Below are positions 51,842-61,663 of a DNA stretch of 64,000 nt, one piece after another. This DNA comes from Niastella sp966211305. GTDB taxonomy: Bacteria; Bacteroidota; Bacteroidia; Chitinophagales; Chitinophagaceae. The notes under the pieces are model-generated. The model ran no database searches. It saw only the letters and a list, made by a program, of their open reading frames with translations, and was not told the origin of the DNA. The stretch covers positions 18,051 through 82,050 of the forward strand of contig CBIHPC010000006.1 in NCBI GenBank assembly GCA_966211305.1. Direction: 5' to 3'. The stretch's first letter is position 1, and each line of letters begins with the position of its first letter. The position numbers and the translations under genes were made by a program.

Positions 51842-53201
51842 CGGTTGTTTTTTCTTTTACTATTAAAGCGCATACAATACCTGCTGCCATTAGTAAGCCG
51901 CCGCCAATTTGTACGGCCAGCAGGCGGTCGTTATGAAGCACATTCTCCATGAACTTCCCGAAAAACAGCGACGCAATGATCTCAGGCAATACAATAAAGA
52001 AATTAAAAATGCCCATATAAATGCCAATTTTGTTTTCGGGTAAATGCCCGGCCAGCATGGAATAGGGCATCGACAAAATAGATGCCCAGGCAATACCCAC
52101 CATACTCATGGCTACATAGAGTATAGAAGGGTCGCTGATAAATTTTACGCTGAACAAACCCAACCCGCCAATGAGCAGGCAAAAAGTATGGGTCATTTTC
52201 TTACCAAGTTTGGCTACCCAAAAGAAAAGCGTTAACGAAAACAGGAATGTAACCAGGTTGAGGATCGATGAAGTGGCGTTGGCATGTTCAATACCCCGGG
52301 TATAAATTTCATTGGAAGTATCGGGGTCGCCCTTGAAAATATCGCGCGCTACGCCGGTTGTGTAATAGAACCACATCAGGAACAGGCCCGGCCAGGTAAG
52401 GAACTGCACCAGCGCCAGCCTTTTCATTTGCGCCGGCATATGGAGCACTGAAGATGTAATTTCCTTAATGGCGCCACCGATGCCGCTGCCATGCTGTGCA
52501 TTGAGCTGTTGCCGCCAGTTGGGATCGGTAGGCGGATATTCCCTGCTGCGGAACACCGTGTACAACACAGCCGTTAAAAACATAATACCGCCAATGTAGA
52601 ACGACCACATGATGTTTTGCGGAATGCCGCCGCCGGTTGTTGAGCGGGAAACGCCAAACCAGTTTACCAGCAAACCGGGCAGAAATCCTGCTATGAATGC
52701 CGCTGCACCTATGAACATGCTTTGCATGGCATAACCAAACGGGCGTTGCCGTTCATTGAGGTTGTCAGCTACAAATGCCCGGAAGGGTTCCATGCTAACA
52801 TTGATGCATGAGTCGAGGATCCACAGGGTGCCGGCCGCCATCCAGATGGCCGAAGCATTGGGCATAATGAATAACGCAAGAGAACTGAGTATGGCGCCGA
52901 CCAGGAAGTAAGGCCTTCTTCGACCCCACCGTGGGTGCCAGGTGCGGTCGCTGAGATAACCGATAATGGGTTGAACGATGAGGCCGGTCATGGGCGCCGC
53001 CAGCCATAAGCCGGGGATCTGTTCTGCCGAAGCGCCGAGGTACTCGTAAATGGCGCTCATATTGTTCATTTGTAACGACCAGCCAAACTGAATGCCAAAG
53101 AAACCGAAACACATGTTCCAGATCTGCCAGAAGTTGAAACGGGGTTTACTCTGAATGGCCTGTTCGGTATTCAATACGATGGGTGATGGTTCCATATGCA
53201 A
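51828..53201 (-). CDS. MFS transporter, glycoside/maltose type
   Basis: A 457-residue membrane protein with 12 predicted segments. NMCFGFFGIQFGWSLQMNNMSAIYEYLGA at the first segment and IIGYLSDRTWHPRWGRRRPYFLVGA (with an RxGRRRP loop 2 motif) resemble the sucrose/maltose SLC45-like and GPH families. It would import a disaccharide or oligosaccharide released by the adjacent GH13 enzyme, with which it is co-transcribed. Inner membrane. No LacI or AraC regulator adjacent. Confidence 0.9.
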   Translation of the reverse strand: MHMEPSPIVLNTEQAIQSKPRFNFWQIWNMCFGFFGIQFGWSLQMNNMSAIYEYLGASAEQIPGLWLAAPMTGLIVQPIIGYLSDRTWHPRWGRRRPYFLVGAILSSLALFIMPNASAIWMAAGTLWILDSCINVSMEPFRAFVADNLNERQRPFGYAMQSMFIGAAAFIAGFLPGLLVNWFGVSRSTTGGGIPQNIMWSFYIGGIMFLTAVLYTVFRSREYPPTDPNWRQQLNAQHGSGIGGAIKEITSSVLHMPAQMKRLALVQFLTWPGLFLMWFYYTTGVARDIFKGDPDTSNEIYTRGIEHANATSSILNLVTFLFSLTLFFWVAKLGKKMTHTFCLLIGGLGLFSVKFISDPSILYVAMSMVGIAWASILSMPYSMLAGHLPENKIGIYMGIFNFFIVLPEIIASLFFGKFMENVLHNDRLLAVQIGGGLLMAAGIVCALIVKEKTTDELL

Positions 53202-53366
53202 TCGCTTTGAGGAGAGTAATGATGGGTAAGTTACTTATTTTCCGTACACTTACCGTATCAAAACCGTACAGTTAAATAAACCGGTAAATTATATATTGTT
53301 GATTATAAACGTTTATTTTTCCGGCATTTTAATGGCAACTGGCCTGAAGCATCTAATGCCAATCAC

Positions 53367-55721
53367 ATGATCTCAAACTATTTAAAAATTGCCCGCCGCA
53401 ACCTGTTCAGGAACAAACTGCATTCAACCATCAATATTCTGGGGTTGGCAACCGGTATCGCTGTGGCCTTACTGGCCGGTTTATGGGTTTGGGATGAAGT
53501 TTCATTCAACAAATATTTCCATAACCATAACAGGCTGGCGCAGGTAATGCTTAACCAAACCAGCGATGGGGAAACATATACCGGTAAAACAGTGGCCATG
53601 CCATTGGGCGATGCATTGAAGTCGAAATACGGGCGGGAGTTTAAATATCTTTCTCTTACGTCATATGAGTTCGAATACCTGGTAGGTGCAGGCGATAAAA
53701 AATTTTCGCGGAAGGGCATGTGGGTGCAGCCCGATTTTACCCAAATGTTTACGCTTACCATGTTGAGGGGTGATCGGGCTGCATTGAAAGACCCTTCTTC
53801 TGTTTTACTTTCTCAATCGCTTGCCAAAGCTACATTTGGCGAAAGCGATCCGTTGAATAAAATAATCAGGGTAAACAATGCTTTTGACCTGAAAGTAGCC
53901 GGAATTTATGAAGACCTGCCGCATAACACCAGTTTTTACAATATTCAGTTACTGCTGCCATGGGAACACCCCGAAAACTGGCTGAAGAAACAGGAATCAT
54001 GGAGTAACCACTGCGGCCAGCTGTTTGTACAATTGAACGATGGGGCTGATTTTGATAAAACAACTGCTATAATCAAACAGGTGCCAACCCCGTTTATAGA
54101 AGATGTGAAAGAGGAGATCATGCTGCATCCGGTTGACAAATTGCATTTGTATACCGAATTCAAAAATGGAAAAGCTGTTGGCGGACGTATAGATTTTGTG
54201 TGGCTGTTCGGCATCATCGGGGGCTTTGTATTGCTGCTCGCCTGTATAAATTTTATGAACCTTTCCACAGCCCGCAGCGCCATACGCGCCAAAGAAGTGG
54301 GTGTAAGAAAAACGATGGGCTCATTGCGCGGGCAACTGATCGGGCAATTTCTGGCTGAATCTGTAGTGGTGTCCTTTATCGCTTTTTTTCTATCCATTGT
54401 GCTGGTGCAGCTATCGCTTCCATTCTTCAACAACCTGGCCGATAAACAAATCGCCATTGTATGGAATAATCCCGTATTCTGGCTGTTTACAATTGGCTTC
54501 ACTTTATTTACCGGGTTGATCGCCGGAAGCTACCCCGCTTTTTATTTGTCGGCTTTCAAACCGGTAAAAGTTTTGAAGGGCATTATACAACCGGGCAAAT
54601 TTGCATCGCTGCCGCGCCGGATACTGGTTGTGTTACAATTTTCGGTTTCCATTACGCTCATCATTAGTACCATTATTGTTTTCCGCCAGATCCAACATGC
54701 ACGGAACAGGCCCACAGGTTACAACCGCGATGGGCTCATCACCGTTCCAATGAATACACCCCAGTTGCGAAAACATTATGATGCCATAAAGAATGAACTT
54801 ATGCAAAGCGGAATTGTGGAGCGGGTGGCGCTTTCAAGCCATTCACCTGCCTATTTTCCCAATAACAATAGTATCGACTGGCGGGGTAAGGATCCTAACC
54901 TGGTAGCTTATTTCAGAACAGTGACCGTGTCGCCCGATTTCGGCAAAACCATTGGCTGGCGCATTAAGGAAGGACGCGATTTTTTGCCCGATGCGCAAGG
55001 CGATTCTTCATCGGTTTTACTGAATGAGACCGGTGCAAAAATAACCGGCCTTGAAAATGTTGTTGGTGAAACCGTCAAATACAACGGCAAAAATTATACG
55101 GTTGCCGGCGTAGTACATGATATGATCACCCAGTCGCCCTATACTCCTGTTCCACCCGCAATTTTTTTCCTCGATGGTTACCTGGGCGTTATTACCATCC
55201 GGTTAAAACCCAACATGCCCATACAACAGGCGTTGGTGAAAATGGCTGCGGTATATAATAAGTATAATGAAGGCAACCCGTTTGAGTTCAAATTTGTAGA
55301 TGATGAATTTTCGAAAAAGTTTACGAATGAAATGCGTATTGGCAACCTGTCGACCTTTTTTGCCATCCTGGCCATCTTCATTTCCTGCCTTGGATTATTT
55401 GGCCTCGCTTCATATGTAACTGAGCAGCGCACCCGGGAAATCGGCATCAGGAAAGTGCTGGGCGCTTCGCTTTTTAATTTATGGCGGCTTTTGTCGGGAG
55501 AATTTGTAGTACCAGTGCTTATCGCCCTGGTCATTGCCATACCAACGGCTTATTATTTTATGCATAACTGGTTGCAGAATTATGAATACCGCACCGGTAT
55601 TTCATGGTGGATCTTTGCGATAGCAGGCATATGCGCTTTGCTGGTGACCCTGCTTACCGTAAGTTATCATTCCATCAGGTCGGCATTGATGAACCCGGTA
55701 AAAAGTCTTAGAACAGAATAG
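53367..55721 (+). CDS. MacB/FtsX-type ABC permease
   Basis: A 784-residue protein with an N-terminal membrane segment (about 20-42), a large periplasmic MacB-type domain (about 45-270), FtsX segments (about 280-430), a second periplasmic region (about 450-660) and a second FtsX domain (about 670-780). LARRNLFRNKLHSTINILGLATGIA at the start and ARSAIRAKEVGVRKTMGS and EQRTREIGIRKVLGAS are hallmarks of this Bacteroidota permease type. It is normally fed by an MacB-like ATPase that is not in this window. Role in lipoprotein, peptide or drug efflux is unknown. Confidence 0.92.
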   Translation: MISNYLKIARRNLFRNKLHSTINILGLATGIAVALLAGLWVWDEVSFNKYFHNHNRLAQVMLNQTSDGETYTGKTVAMPLGDALKSKYGREFKYLSLTSYEFEYLVGAGDKKFSRKGMWVQPDFTQMFTLTMLRGDRAALKDPSSVLLSQSLAKATFGESDPLNKIIRVNNAFDLKVAGIYEDLPHNTSFYNIQLLLPWEHPENWLKKQESWSNHCGQLFVQLNDGADFDKTTAIIKQVPTPFIEDVKEEIMLHPVDKLHLYTEFKNGKAVGGRIDFVWLFGIIGGFVLLLACINFMNLSTARSAIRAKEVGVRKTMGSLRGQLIGQFLAESVVVSFIAFFLSIVLVQLSLPFFNNLADKQIAIVWNNPVFWLFTIGFTLFTGLIAGSYPAFYLSAFKPVKVLKGIIQPGKFASLPRRILVVLQFSVSITLIISTIIVFRQIQHARNRPTGYNRDGLITVPMNTPQLRKHYDAIKNELMQSGIVERVALSSHSPAYFPNNNSIDWRGKDPNLVAYFRTVTVSPDFGKTIGWRIKEGRDFLPDAQGDSSSVLLNETGAKITGLENVVGETVKYNGKNYTVAGVVHDMITQSPYTPVPPAIFFLDGYLGVITIRLKPNMPIQQALVKMAAVYNKYNEGNPFEFKFVDDEFSKKFTNEMRIGNLSTFFAILAIFISCLGLFGLASYVTEQRTREIGIRKVLGASLFNLWRLLSGEFVVPVLIALVIAIPTAYYFMHNWLQNYEYRTGISWWIFAIAGICALLVTLLTVSYHSIRSALMNPVKSLRTE

Positions 55722-55750
55722 TTTGTTTGTTTACGTTGCAATAACAACAA

Positions 55751-55774
55751 AGCCCCGGCAGAATTGTCGGGGCT
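55751..55774. terminator. Bidirectional terminator between permease and glgC
   Basis: AGCCCCGGCA pairs with TGTCGGGGCT (one wobble) around a GAAT loop, with a downstream TTCTTTA. It separates convergent genes: plus-strand permease ends at 55721 and minus-strand glgC ends at 55797. Confidence 0.85.
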
Positions 55775-55796
55775 TCTTTATAAGAACATTCATTCA

Positions 55797-57071
55797 TTAT
55801 ATCACAAACCCATCAGGCAGAATAGAGCCTTTCTTTACTACCACAATACCATCTTTGATGGTGTACAACGAGTGATCTGTATTTTCGAGGTGATTGCTGC
55901 CATTGATACGCACATCGTTCCCGATGCGGCAGTTCTTATCAACGATGGCATTACGTATATAACAGCGTTCGCCGATCCCTAATTTGGGCAATCCTCTTTC
56001 AACGGAGTGCTGCATTTCTTCAATGGTCTCAAAATAATCGGAGCCCATGATGTAGCTGCTTACTATCGTGGTGCCATGCCCTATGCGGCTGCGGATGCCG
56101 ATCACGCTGTTCTCGATGCGGCTGGCATTGATGATGCTGCCTTCGGCAATAATGGTTTTCTCGAGCGTGGTGCCGCTTATTTTAGCCGGGGGCAACATGC
56201 GGGCGCGGGTATATACGGCGTTGCTGTTGTCGAATAAATTAAAGGGCGGAATATCCTGCGTAAGCGCGAGATTGGCTTCGAAGAAGGAATAGATATTACC
56301 GATATCGGTCCAGTAACCATCGTACTCATAGCTCATGATCTTATGAACGCCGATCGATTTAGGAAGGATCTCCTTACCAAAATCTGTTGCGTTCTTGTGT
56401 TCTTCCAGCAACTGATCGAACATCAGTCTGCGGTTGAAGATATAAATACCCATGGAAGCCAGGTATACCCTGCCCTGCTTCTGCATTTCTTCACTGGTTT
56501 CACTTTTCCAGTCAACAAGCATGTCCTGTTTGGGTTTTTCTGTAAATGCAGTGATATGGCCGTCGGGGTCGGCTTTCAGGATGCCGAAATCCGATGCTTC
56601 GCGGGCTGCCACCGGGATAGTGGCTACCGAAATATCGGCGCCCGATTCGCGGTGTTTACCAATGAAATCCTGCAGGTCCATCTGGTATAACTGGTCGCCC
56701 GAAAGGATCAGCACATATTCAAAATCGTGCTGGCTCAGGTGACGGAGCGACTTGCGTACGGCATCGGCTGTACCCTGATACCACGATGGATTATCGGGTG
56801 TTTGCTCTGCCGCCAGGATGTCAACAAACGCACTGCTGAAAATACTGAAGTGATACGTGTTCTTAATGTGTTTGTTCAGCGATGCCGAGTTGAACTGCGT
56901 CAAAACGAACATGCGGTTGATGCCGGAGTTTATACAGTTTGAAATGGGAATGTCTACCAAACGATATTTTCCGGCAATAGGCACTGCGGGTTTTGAACGG
57001 CTGGCGGTCAGGGGATAAAGCCGGGTGCCGGCCCCTCCTCCCAGGATGACAGCAATCACTTGTTTGCTCAT
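55797..57071 (-). CDS. glgC: Glucose-1-phosphate adenylyltransferase
   Basis: A 424-residue enzyme making ADP-glucose from glucose 1-phosphate and ATP for glycogen. The N-terminal pyrophosphorylase signature VILGGGAGTRLYPLTASRSKPAVP, LILSGDQLYQMD and TEKPK are present; the C-terminal left-handed beta-helix (about 300-424) has hexapeptide-like repeats such as IGIRSRIGHGTTI. Cytoplasmic. The glgA gene lies 175 bp upstream on the same strand, so the two probably form a unit; glgB is further away. Confidence 0.96.
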   Translation of the reverse strand: MSKQVIAVILGGGAGTRLYPLTASRSKPAVPIAGKYRLVDIPISNCINSGINRMFVLTQFNSASLNKHIKNTYHFSIFSSAFVDILAAEQTPDNPSWYQGTADAVRKSLRHLSQHDFEYVLILSGDQLYQMDLQDFIGKHRESGADISVATIPVAAREASDFGILKADPDGHITAFTEKPKQDMLVDWKSETSEEMQKQGRVYLASMGIYIFNRRLMFDQLLEEHKNATDFGKEILPKSIGVHKIMSYEYDGYWTDIGNIYSFFEANLALTQDIPPFNLFDNSNAVYTRARMLPPAKISGTTLEKTIIAEGSIINASRIENSVIGIRSRIGHGTTIVSSYIMGSDYFETIEEMQHSVERGLPKLGIGERCYIRNAIVDKNCRIGNDVRINGSNHLENTDHSLYTIKDGIVVVKKGSILPDGFVI

Positions 57072-57235
57072 CTTAGTACTTAGTTTTTAATTCAGAGTTC
57101 TTAATTCTATTCTTTGTTCCTGAGTTTATATTACTGGTTCGTAGTTCTAAGTTAAGTTCTTCGTTGCGGGGATATTAACCCATTAACTCAGAACTTAAAA
57201 CCAAAAACATAGAACTCTTTACTCTTTCTTAAAGT
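57069..57235. repeat. Heptamer word arrays between glgA and glgC
   Basis: 57072-57128 carries CTTAGTA, CTTAGTT, CTTAATT words, then a weaker GTTCGTAG run. 57185-57235 carries inverted CTCAGAA, CTTAAAA, CATAGAA words. The arms can pair imperfectly. Word phase is 7 bp but less regular than at other sites. Confidence 0.6.
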
Positions 57236-57245
57236 TATACAATTA

Positions 57246-58664
57246 TTATACAACTAGCGCCGAATACACATCAATATAATGTTTCACACTCGTTTCCCAG
57301 CTAAAATCAAGCTTCATCATATGTTGCCTGATATGGTGCAGCTTTTCTTTATTGTGGTAGAGCTCGGCAGCCCGCCATACCGCATGCGTAATATCGGGTA
57401 TACTGGTATGGTTGTAACAGATGCCGTAGCCGTTCACATCACCAAAGTCAACAACGGTATCTTTCAGTCCGCCGGTGCGGCGTACCATAGGCACGGTGCC
57501 ATACCGCATCGAATACATCTGGTTCAGTCCGCAGGGTTCTACCCGCGATGGCATCAACAAAAAATCAAGCCCGGCATACATGGTATGACTTAACCCTTCA
57601 TTATAACCGATAAATACATTGTAATCGTATTGCGATAATGGTTTTAGCGCCGAGAGACCGGCTTCTACTTCGGGGAACCCGCTTCCCAATACGAGGAAAT
57701 TCATTCGCCGGCCTATAAAGTAGAAGGAGTCGCTGATAACCTGGGGTAACAGATCGGCGCCTTTTTCGCCAACCAGGCGGCCAATAAAACCTATGAGGGG
57801 TTTATCGAAATCGAGATTGAACTGATCGCACAGCTGCATTTTATTTTTTGCCTTGCCGGCTTCCAGTTCGCCAATTGAATAATGGTGTTGCAGATATTGA
57901 TCTTTGTTCGGGTCCCATACATGGTCGTCGATCCCATTCAGGATACCCACGCATTTTCCTTTTTCATACTCGAACAGCGGTTCCAGCCCGTTGCTCATCC
58001 ATCTGAGCTCATCGAGGTAGCTTGGGCTTACCGTGGTAACCCTGTCGGCGCATTTGATGGCGCTGGCCAGCGGGTTGATGGTATTGTTCCAGTCGAGCAT
58101 CCCCCATTTCCACATATCCCATTGAGGTATCAGTATGCTGCGGTTCCATCCCATCCAGCCCTGGTATTGGGCGTTATGAATGGTGAGCACCGTTTTTACG
58201 TGCGAGAGCCCCCGGTACTTCAGGCAATGCTTTACCATAAAAGGAATAAGCCCGGTGTGGTGGTCGTGCACATGAATGATGTCGGGCTTTTTTGCCCACG
58301 AACTCAGCCAGTCGAGCACACAGATCTGAAAAGCGGTAAAACGTTCGTTGTCGTCGTTGTAGCCGTATACTTTTTCGCGGTCGAGCAAACCGTTCACATC
58401 AACCAGGTACAGTTCGAAACCCAGTTTATCGGTCTTTTCTTTAATAATTGTGAATTCGAACCACCAGTTGCCCATATTGGTGGTGCCTTTATGTACTACA
58501 TCCCACTCATTGGCATACAGAAATTTGGTGCGGTACATAGGCATTACCACTTTGGCCGTATGGCCAAGCTGATTCATGTATTTTGGCAGGGCCCCTACAA
58601 CATCTCCCAACCCGCCTGCCTTAGCTACAGGGTAACATTCCGCGCTTACGTGTAATATATCCAT
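57246..58664 (-). CDS. glgA: Glycogen synthase (ADP-glucose type, GT5)
   Basis: A 472-residue GT5 enzyme that extends glycogen with ADP-glucose. The N-terminal HVSAECYPVAKAGGLGDVVGALP contains the KxGGL motif, and the C-terminal Rossmann domain has EPCGLNQMYSMRYGTVPMVR. Length is typical. Cytoplasmic. It precedes glgC on the minus strand. Confidence 0.96.
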   Translation of the reverse strand: MDILHVSAECYPVAKAGGLGDVVGALPKYMNQLGHTAKVVMPMYRTKFLYANEWDVVHKGTTNMGNWWFEFTIIKEKTDKLGFELYLVDVNGLLDREKVYGYNDDNERFTAFQICVLDWLSSWAKKPDIIHVHDHHTGLIPFMVKHCLKYRGLSHVKTVLTIHNAQYQGWMGWNRSILIPQWDMWKWGMLDWNNTINPLASAIKCADRVTTVSPSYLDELRWMSNGLEPLFEYEKGKCVGILNGIDDHVWDPNKDQYLQHHYSIGELEAGKAKNKMQLCDQFNLDFDKPLIGFIGRLVGEKGADLLPQVISDSFYFIGRRMNFLVLGSGFPEVEAGLSALKPLSQYDYNVFIGYNEGLSHTMYAGLDFLLMPSRVEPCGLNQMYSMRYGTVPMVRRTGGLKDTVVDFGDVNGYGICYNHTSIPDITHAVWRAAELYHNKEKLHHIRQHMMKLDFSWETSVKHYIDVYSALVV

Positions 58665-58943
58665 TCTTGTTGTTCAGGTTAAAAGTAAAAAGGAAATGTG
58701 TGTTCAATATAGGAAGGATTTTGATTTTATGGCGCAACTATGAAAAAAATGATTACAAAAGAGATTATATATGTCACGTTACAATGACAGGTTGCTGGTT
58801 CCGGCGTATAAAATTTCATGCCGCATGTTGCTAAAGCGGTATCTTGGCAGATGTAACTAAAAAGGTATATGTAACAGTCGCAGCCGGCGATGGCAAAAAT
58901 CTTATTACTTTTAAAAAATCTTTAGACTAAAACCAACCACTCA

Positions 58944-60425
58944 ATGAGTCAACAAACAAAATGGTCGCAATTTGCTGTTCTTATTTCTGTTTTCTTTTTC
59001 TGGGGTTTTGTTGCGGCCAGCAACGATATCCTGATCCCGGTTTTCAGGGAGAAGTTAAATCTGGAGGCCTGGCAGGGACAGATGATCTCTTTCGCATTCT
59101 ACGTAGCGTATACTGTTGGTTCTGTAATTTATTTCCTTATAAGCAAAGCCACTGGTGGCGATATTTTAAATAAAATGGGCTATAAAAATGGTATTGCATT
59201 GGGACTGGTTATTTCAGCCCTCGGCACCCTGCTGTTTTATCCGGCCGCTGAATCCCAATCATTCCTGATCATGATCACGGGTTTATTTATTGTGGGATTA
59301 GGATTTTCACTGCAACAAACGGCTGCCAATCCGCTGGCCATCGTAATGGGCGATCCAAAAACCGGTTCACAGCGCTTAAGCCTGGCTGGGGGTATCAATA
59401 ACTTCGGCACTACCCTGGGCCCGGTGATCGTAAGCCTCGCTATTTTTGGTTCAGTTACCGGTACAAAGCAGGTGGCTGACATCGGCGCCGTAAAAGTGCC
59501 TTACCTTATATTGGGCGCAGCTTTCATTCTGGTAGCCATCATATTCAAATTCTCCCCCATTCCCAACAAGATAGAACATGCAGATGACGCCAGCAAAGTG
59601 GCTACGCCAACTGATGTGGCGGCTCCCATGGCAGCGGCAAAAAAAGGCGCCCTGAATTACTCGCAGCTTTGGCTGGGGATGATCGGTATTTTTATATATG
59701 TAGGGGTTGAAGTAGCTACGGCCAGTAACCTGCCCCAGTTCATGAGCGAACACCTGAAAGATGCAAATGGAAATCCTTTTCCAACGGAAAATATCGCCCC
59801 CTGGGTTTCGTTATACTGGGCAAGTTTAATGATGGGCCGCTGGACCTCATCTGTTGGCGCATTTAACCTGAGCGCCGGTGTAAAATCGGTATTGCGATTT
59901 GTTATGCCTTACCTGGCATTTGGCGTTTTCCTGCTGATCAATAAAATAGCCAACCACGATATTACCCCCTTCTATGTATATGCAGGTGTGATCGTAGCCC
60001 TGATCATTGGCGATCTGCTGAGCAAGGGAAATCCTGCCCGCCAGTTGCTTATTTTCTCAGGCTTTGGGATGGCTGGTTTAATTATCGGTATGCTTGCCGA
60101 TGGCTGGATAAGCGTTTACGCATTTACCAGCGTGGGACTGTTCTGTTCTACCCTGTGGCCCTGCATCTTTACGCTGGCCATTGCCGGACTGGGCCGTCAC
60201 ACAAACCAGGGCGCCAGCTTCCTGATCATGATGATCATGGGCGGTGGATTTATCAGTTTGTTGCAGGGTTGGCTGGCCGATGAAAAAATGCTTGGCATCC
60301 AGGCTTCTTTTATCGTAGGTGTAATTTGTTTCGCGTACCTGGCATTTTACGCGGTTCGCGCCAAAGCAATTTTAAAGACCCAAGGCATTGATTATGACAA
60401 ACTAGAGAGCGCCGGTGGTCATTAA
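58944..60425 (+). CDS. FucP-like sugar MFS transporter
   Basis: A 493-residue membrane protein with about 12 segments. FFFWGFVAASNDILIPVFREKL near the start and GLGFSLQQTAANPLAIVMGDP match the FucP/GluP family of hexose:H+ symporters. It probably imports a monosaccharide, and the next gene is a ROK-family sugar kinase, 80 bp away from the chosen kinase start. The 279-bp region upstream of it holds a TACTTTTA-like -7 element but no other feature was seen. Confidence 0.93.
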   Translation: MSQQTKWSQFAVLISVFFFWGFVAASNDILIPVFREKLNLEAWQGQMISFAFYVAYTVGSVIYFLISKATGGDILNKMGYKNGIALGLVISALGTLLFYPAAESQSFLIMITGLFIVGLGFSLQQTAANPLAIVMGDPKTGSQRLSLAGGINNFGTTLGPVIVSLAIFGSVTGTKQVADIGAVKVPYLILGAAFILVAIIFKFSPIPNKIEHADDASKVATPTDVAAPMAAAKKGALNYSQLWLGMIGIFIYVGVEVATASNLPQFMSEHLKDANGNPFPTENIAPWVSLYWASLMMGRWTSSVGAFNLSAGVKSVLRFVMPYLAFGVFLLINKIANHDITPFYVYAGVIVALIIGDLLSKGNPARQLLIFSGFGMAGLIIGMLADGWISVYAFTSVGLFCSTLWPCIFTLAIAGLGRHTNQGASFLIMMIMGGGFISLLQGWLADEKMLGIQASFIVGVICFAYLAFYAVRAKAILKTQGIDYDKLESAGGH

Positions 60426-60460
60426 TACGTAAATTGATGGTATCTTCACGCCGCAAAACA

Positions 60461-60489
60461 TTTGGCAGTTCGCAGTTGGCAGTTCGCCA
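60461..60489. repeat. Heptamer word array upstream of the ROK kinase
   Basis: TTGGCAG, TTCGCAG, TTGGCAG, TTCGCCAG words run in 7-bp phase between the transporter and kinase genes. They overlap an in-frame N-terminal extension of the kinase, supporting a downstream start at 60506. Confidence 0.7.
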
Positions 60490-60505
60490 GCAACGACAGG
60501 CCGGA

Positions 60506-61516
60506 ATGACTGAAACTAAGAAACAGAAAATAGCAATGAGACAACAAGAGTATGCCATTGGAATTGATATTGGCGGCACCAACACCGTTTTTGGGATCGT
60601 AGATCACCGGGGAGATATTTCGTACCGGGGGGCCATTTCAACCCGCAAACACAAGGATGTGGCGGATTATATTGATGAACTGGCCGGCGCGCTGGCGCCT
60701 GCCATCGACCAGGTTGGCGGCATCAATGGTATCCGTGGTATTGGTATTGGCGCACCCAATGGAAATTACTATAAAGGCACTATTGAATATGCGCCCAATT
60801 TACCCTGGAAAGGCCTTATCCCTTTGCAGCAGCTCATGAACGAAAAGTTCGGGGTTCCCTGCTCGCTCACCAATGACGCCAATGCGGCGGCGGTGGGTGA
60901 AATGATGTATGGTGTGGCCCGTGGCATGCGCGATTTTATAATGATCACCCTGGGTACCGGCGTGGGCAGCGGTATCGTGGCAAACGGTCAGCTTATTTAT
61001 GGTCATGATGGTTTTGCCGGTGAACTGGGTCATACCACCATTATCCCCGGCGGCCGTTTACATAAAGGCACCGGCTTACGCGGCTCGCTTGAATCCTATG
61101 CTTCGGCTACCGGCGTTGCGTTAACCGCGCTCGAGTTCCTCGACCGCGATCCCAAACGCGACAGCCTGCTGCGGAACTATGCCAAGGAAGAGATCGATAG
61201 CCGCATCGTATACGATTGCGCCATCCAGGGCGATGAAATTGCCAAAGAAGTGTATGAGTTTACCGGTGAGGTACTCGGACTTTCATTAGCCAATTTCGTC
61301 ATGTTCTCCTCTCCGGAGGCCATCATTTTATTTGGTGGCATGACGAAGGCCGGCGACCTCATCCTGAAGCCAACCCGCGAGCATATGGAGAAGAACCTGC
61401 TCCCCATTTTCCAGAATAAAGTACAGCTGTTGTTCTCCGAGCTGCGCGAAGCAGATGCGGCGATCCTCGGCGCCAGTGCTTTAGTTTGGGAAGCTAAAAC
61501 TGATAAAGTAGTTTAA
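60506..61516 (+). CDS. ROK-family sugar kinase (glucokinase-like)
   Basis: A 336-residue (about) ROK protein. The phosphate-1 motif GIDIGGTNTVFGIVD is near the N-terminus, with ITLGTGVGSGIVANG, GHDGFAGELGHTT and a Cys-free zinc-binding region in place of the usual CxCGxxGC-type site. ROK kinases phosphorylate glucose, mannose or N-acetylated hexoses at C6. It follows the FucP-like transporter and probably phosphorylates the imported sugar. ATG at 60506 or 60536 is more likely than 60434, which would read through a heptamer array. Confidence 0.9.
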   Translation: MTETKKQKIAMRQQEYAIGIDIGGTNTVFGIVDHRGDISYRGAISTRKHKDVADYIDELAGALAPAIDQVGGINGIRGIGIGAPNGNYYKGTIEYAPNLPWKGLIPLQQLMNEKFGVPCSLTNDANAAAVGEMMYGVARGMRDFIMITLGTGVGSGIVANGQLIYGHDGFAGELGHTTIIPGGRLHKGTGLRGSLESYASATGVALTALEFLDRDPKRDSLLRNYAKEEIDSRIVYDCAIQGDEIAKEVYEFTGEVLGLSLANFVMFSSPEAIILFGGMTKAGDLILKPTREHMEKNLLPIFQNKVQLLFSELREADAAILGASALVWEAKTDKVV

Positions 61517-61593
61517 TTGGGCGAGTAATTGATCCTCGTTGTTGAAAGGAAGCCGAAGTAAGGAGTACGAATAAAGAAATAGAAATACAAAAT

Positions 61594-61633
61594 AAAAATG
61601 ACCAAAGTTGTTAATACAGCTTTGGTCATTTTT
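61594..61633. terminator. Bidirectional terminator between ROK kinase and NAGPA genes
   Basis: AAAAATGACCAAAG at 61594-61607 pairs with CTTTGGTCATTTTT at 61620-61633, giving A- and T-tracts on both sides. It serves convergent genes. Confidence 0.88.
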
Positions 61634-61663
61634 CTTATATCAGATGTTCGTACCACAAAACAC

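Noticed and set aside
60434..60505. Longer N-terminus of the ROK kinase
   Set aside because: It is encoded largely by a heptamer word array, and ROK proteins normally begin a few residues before GIDIGGT.
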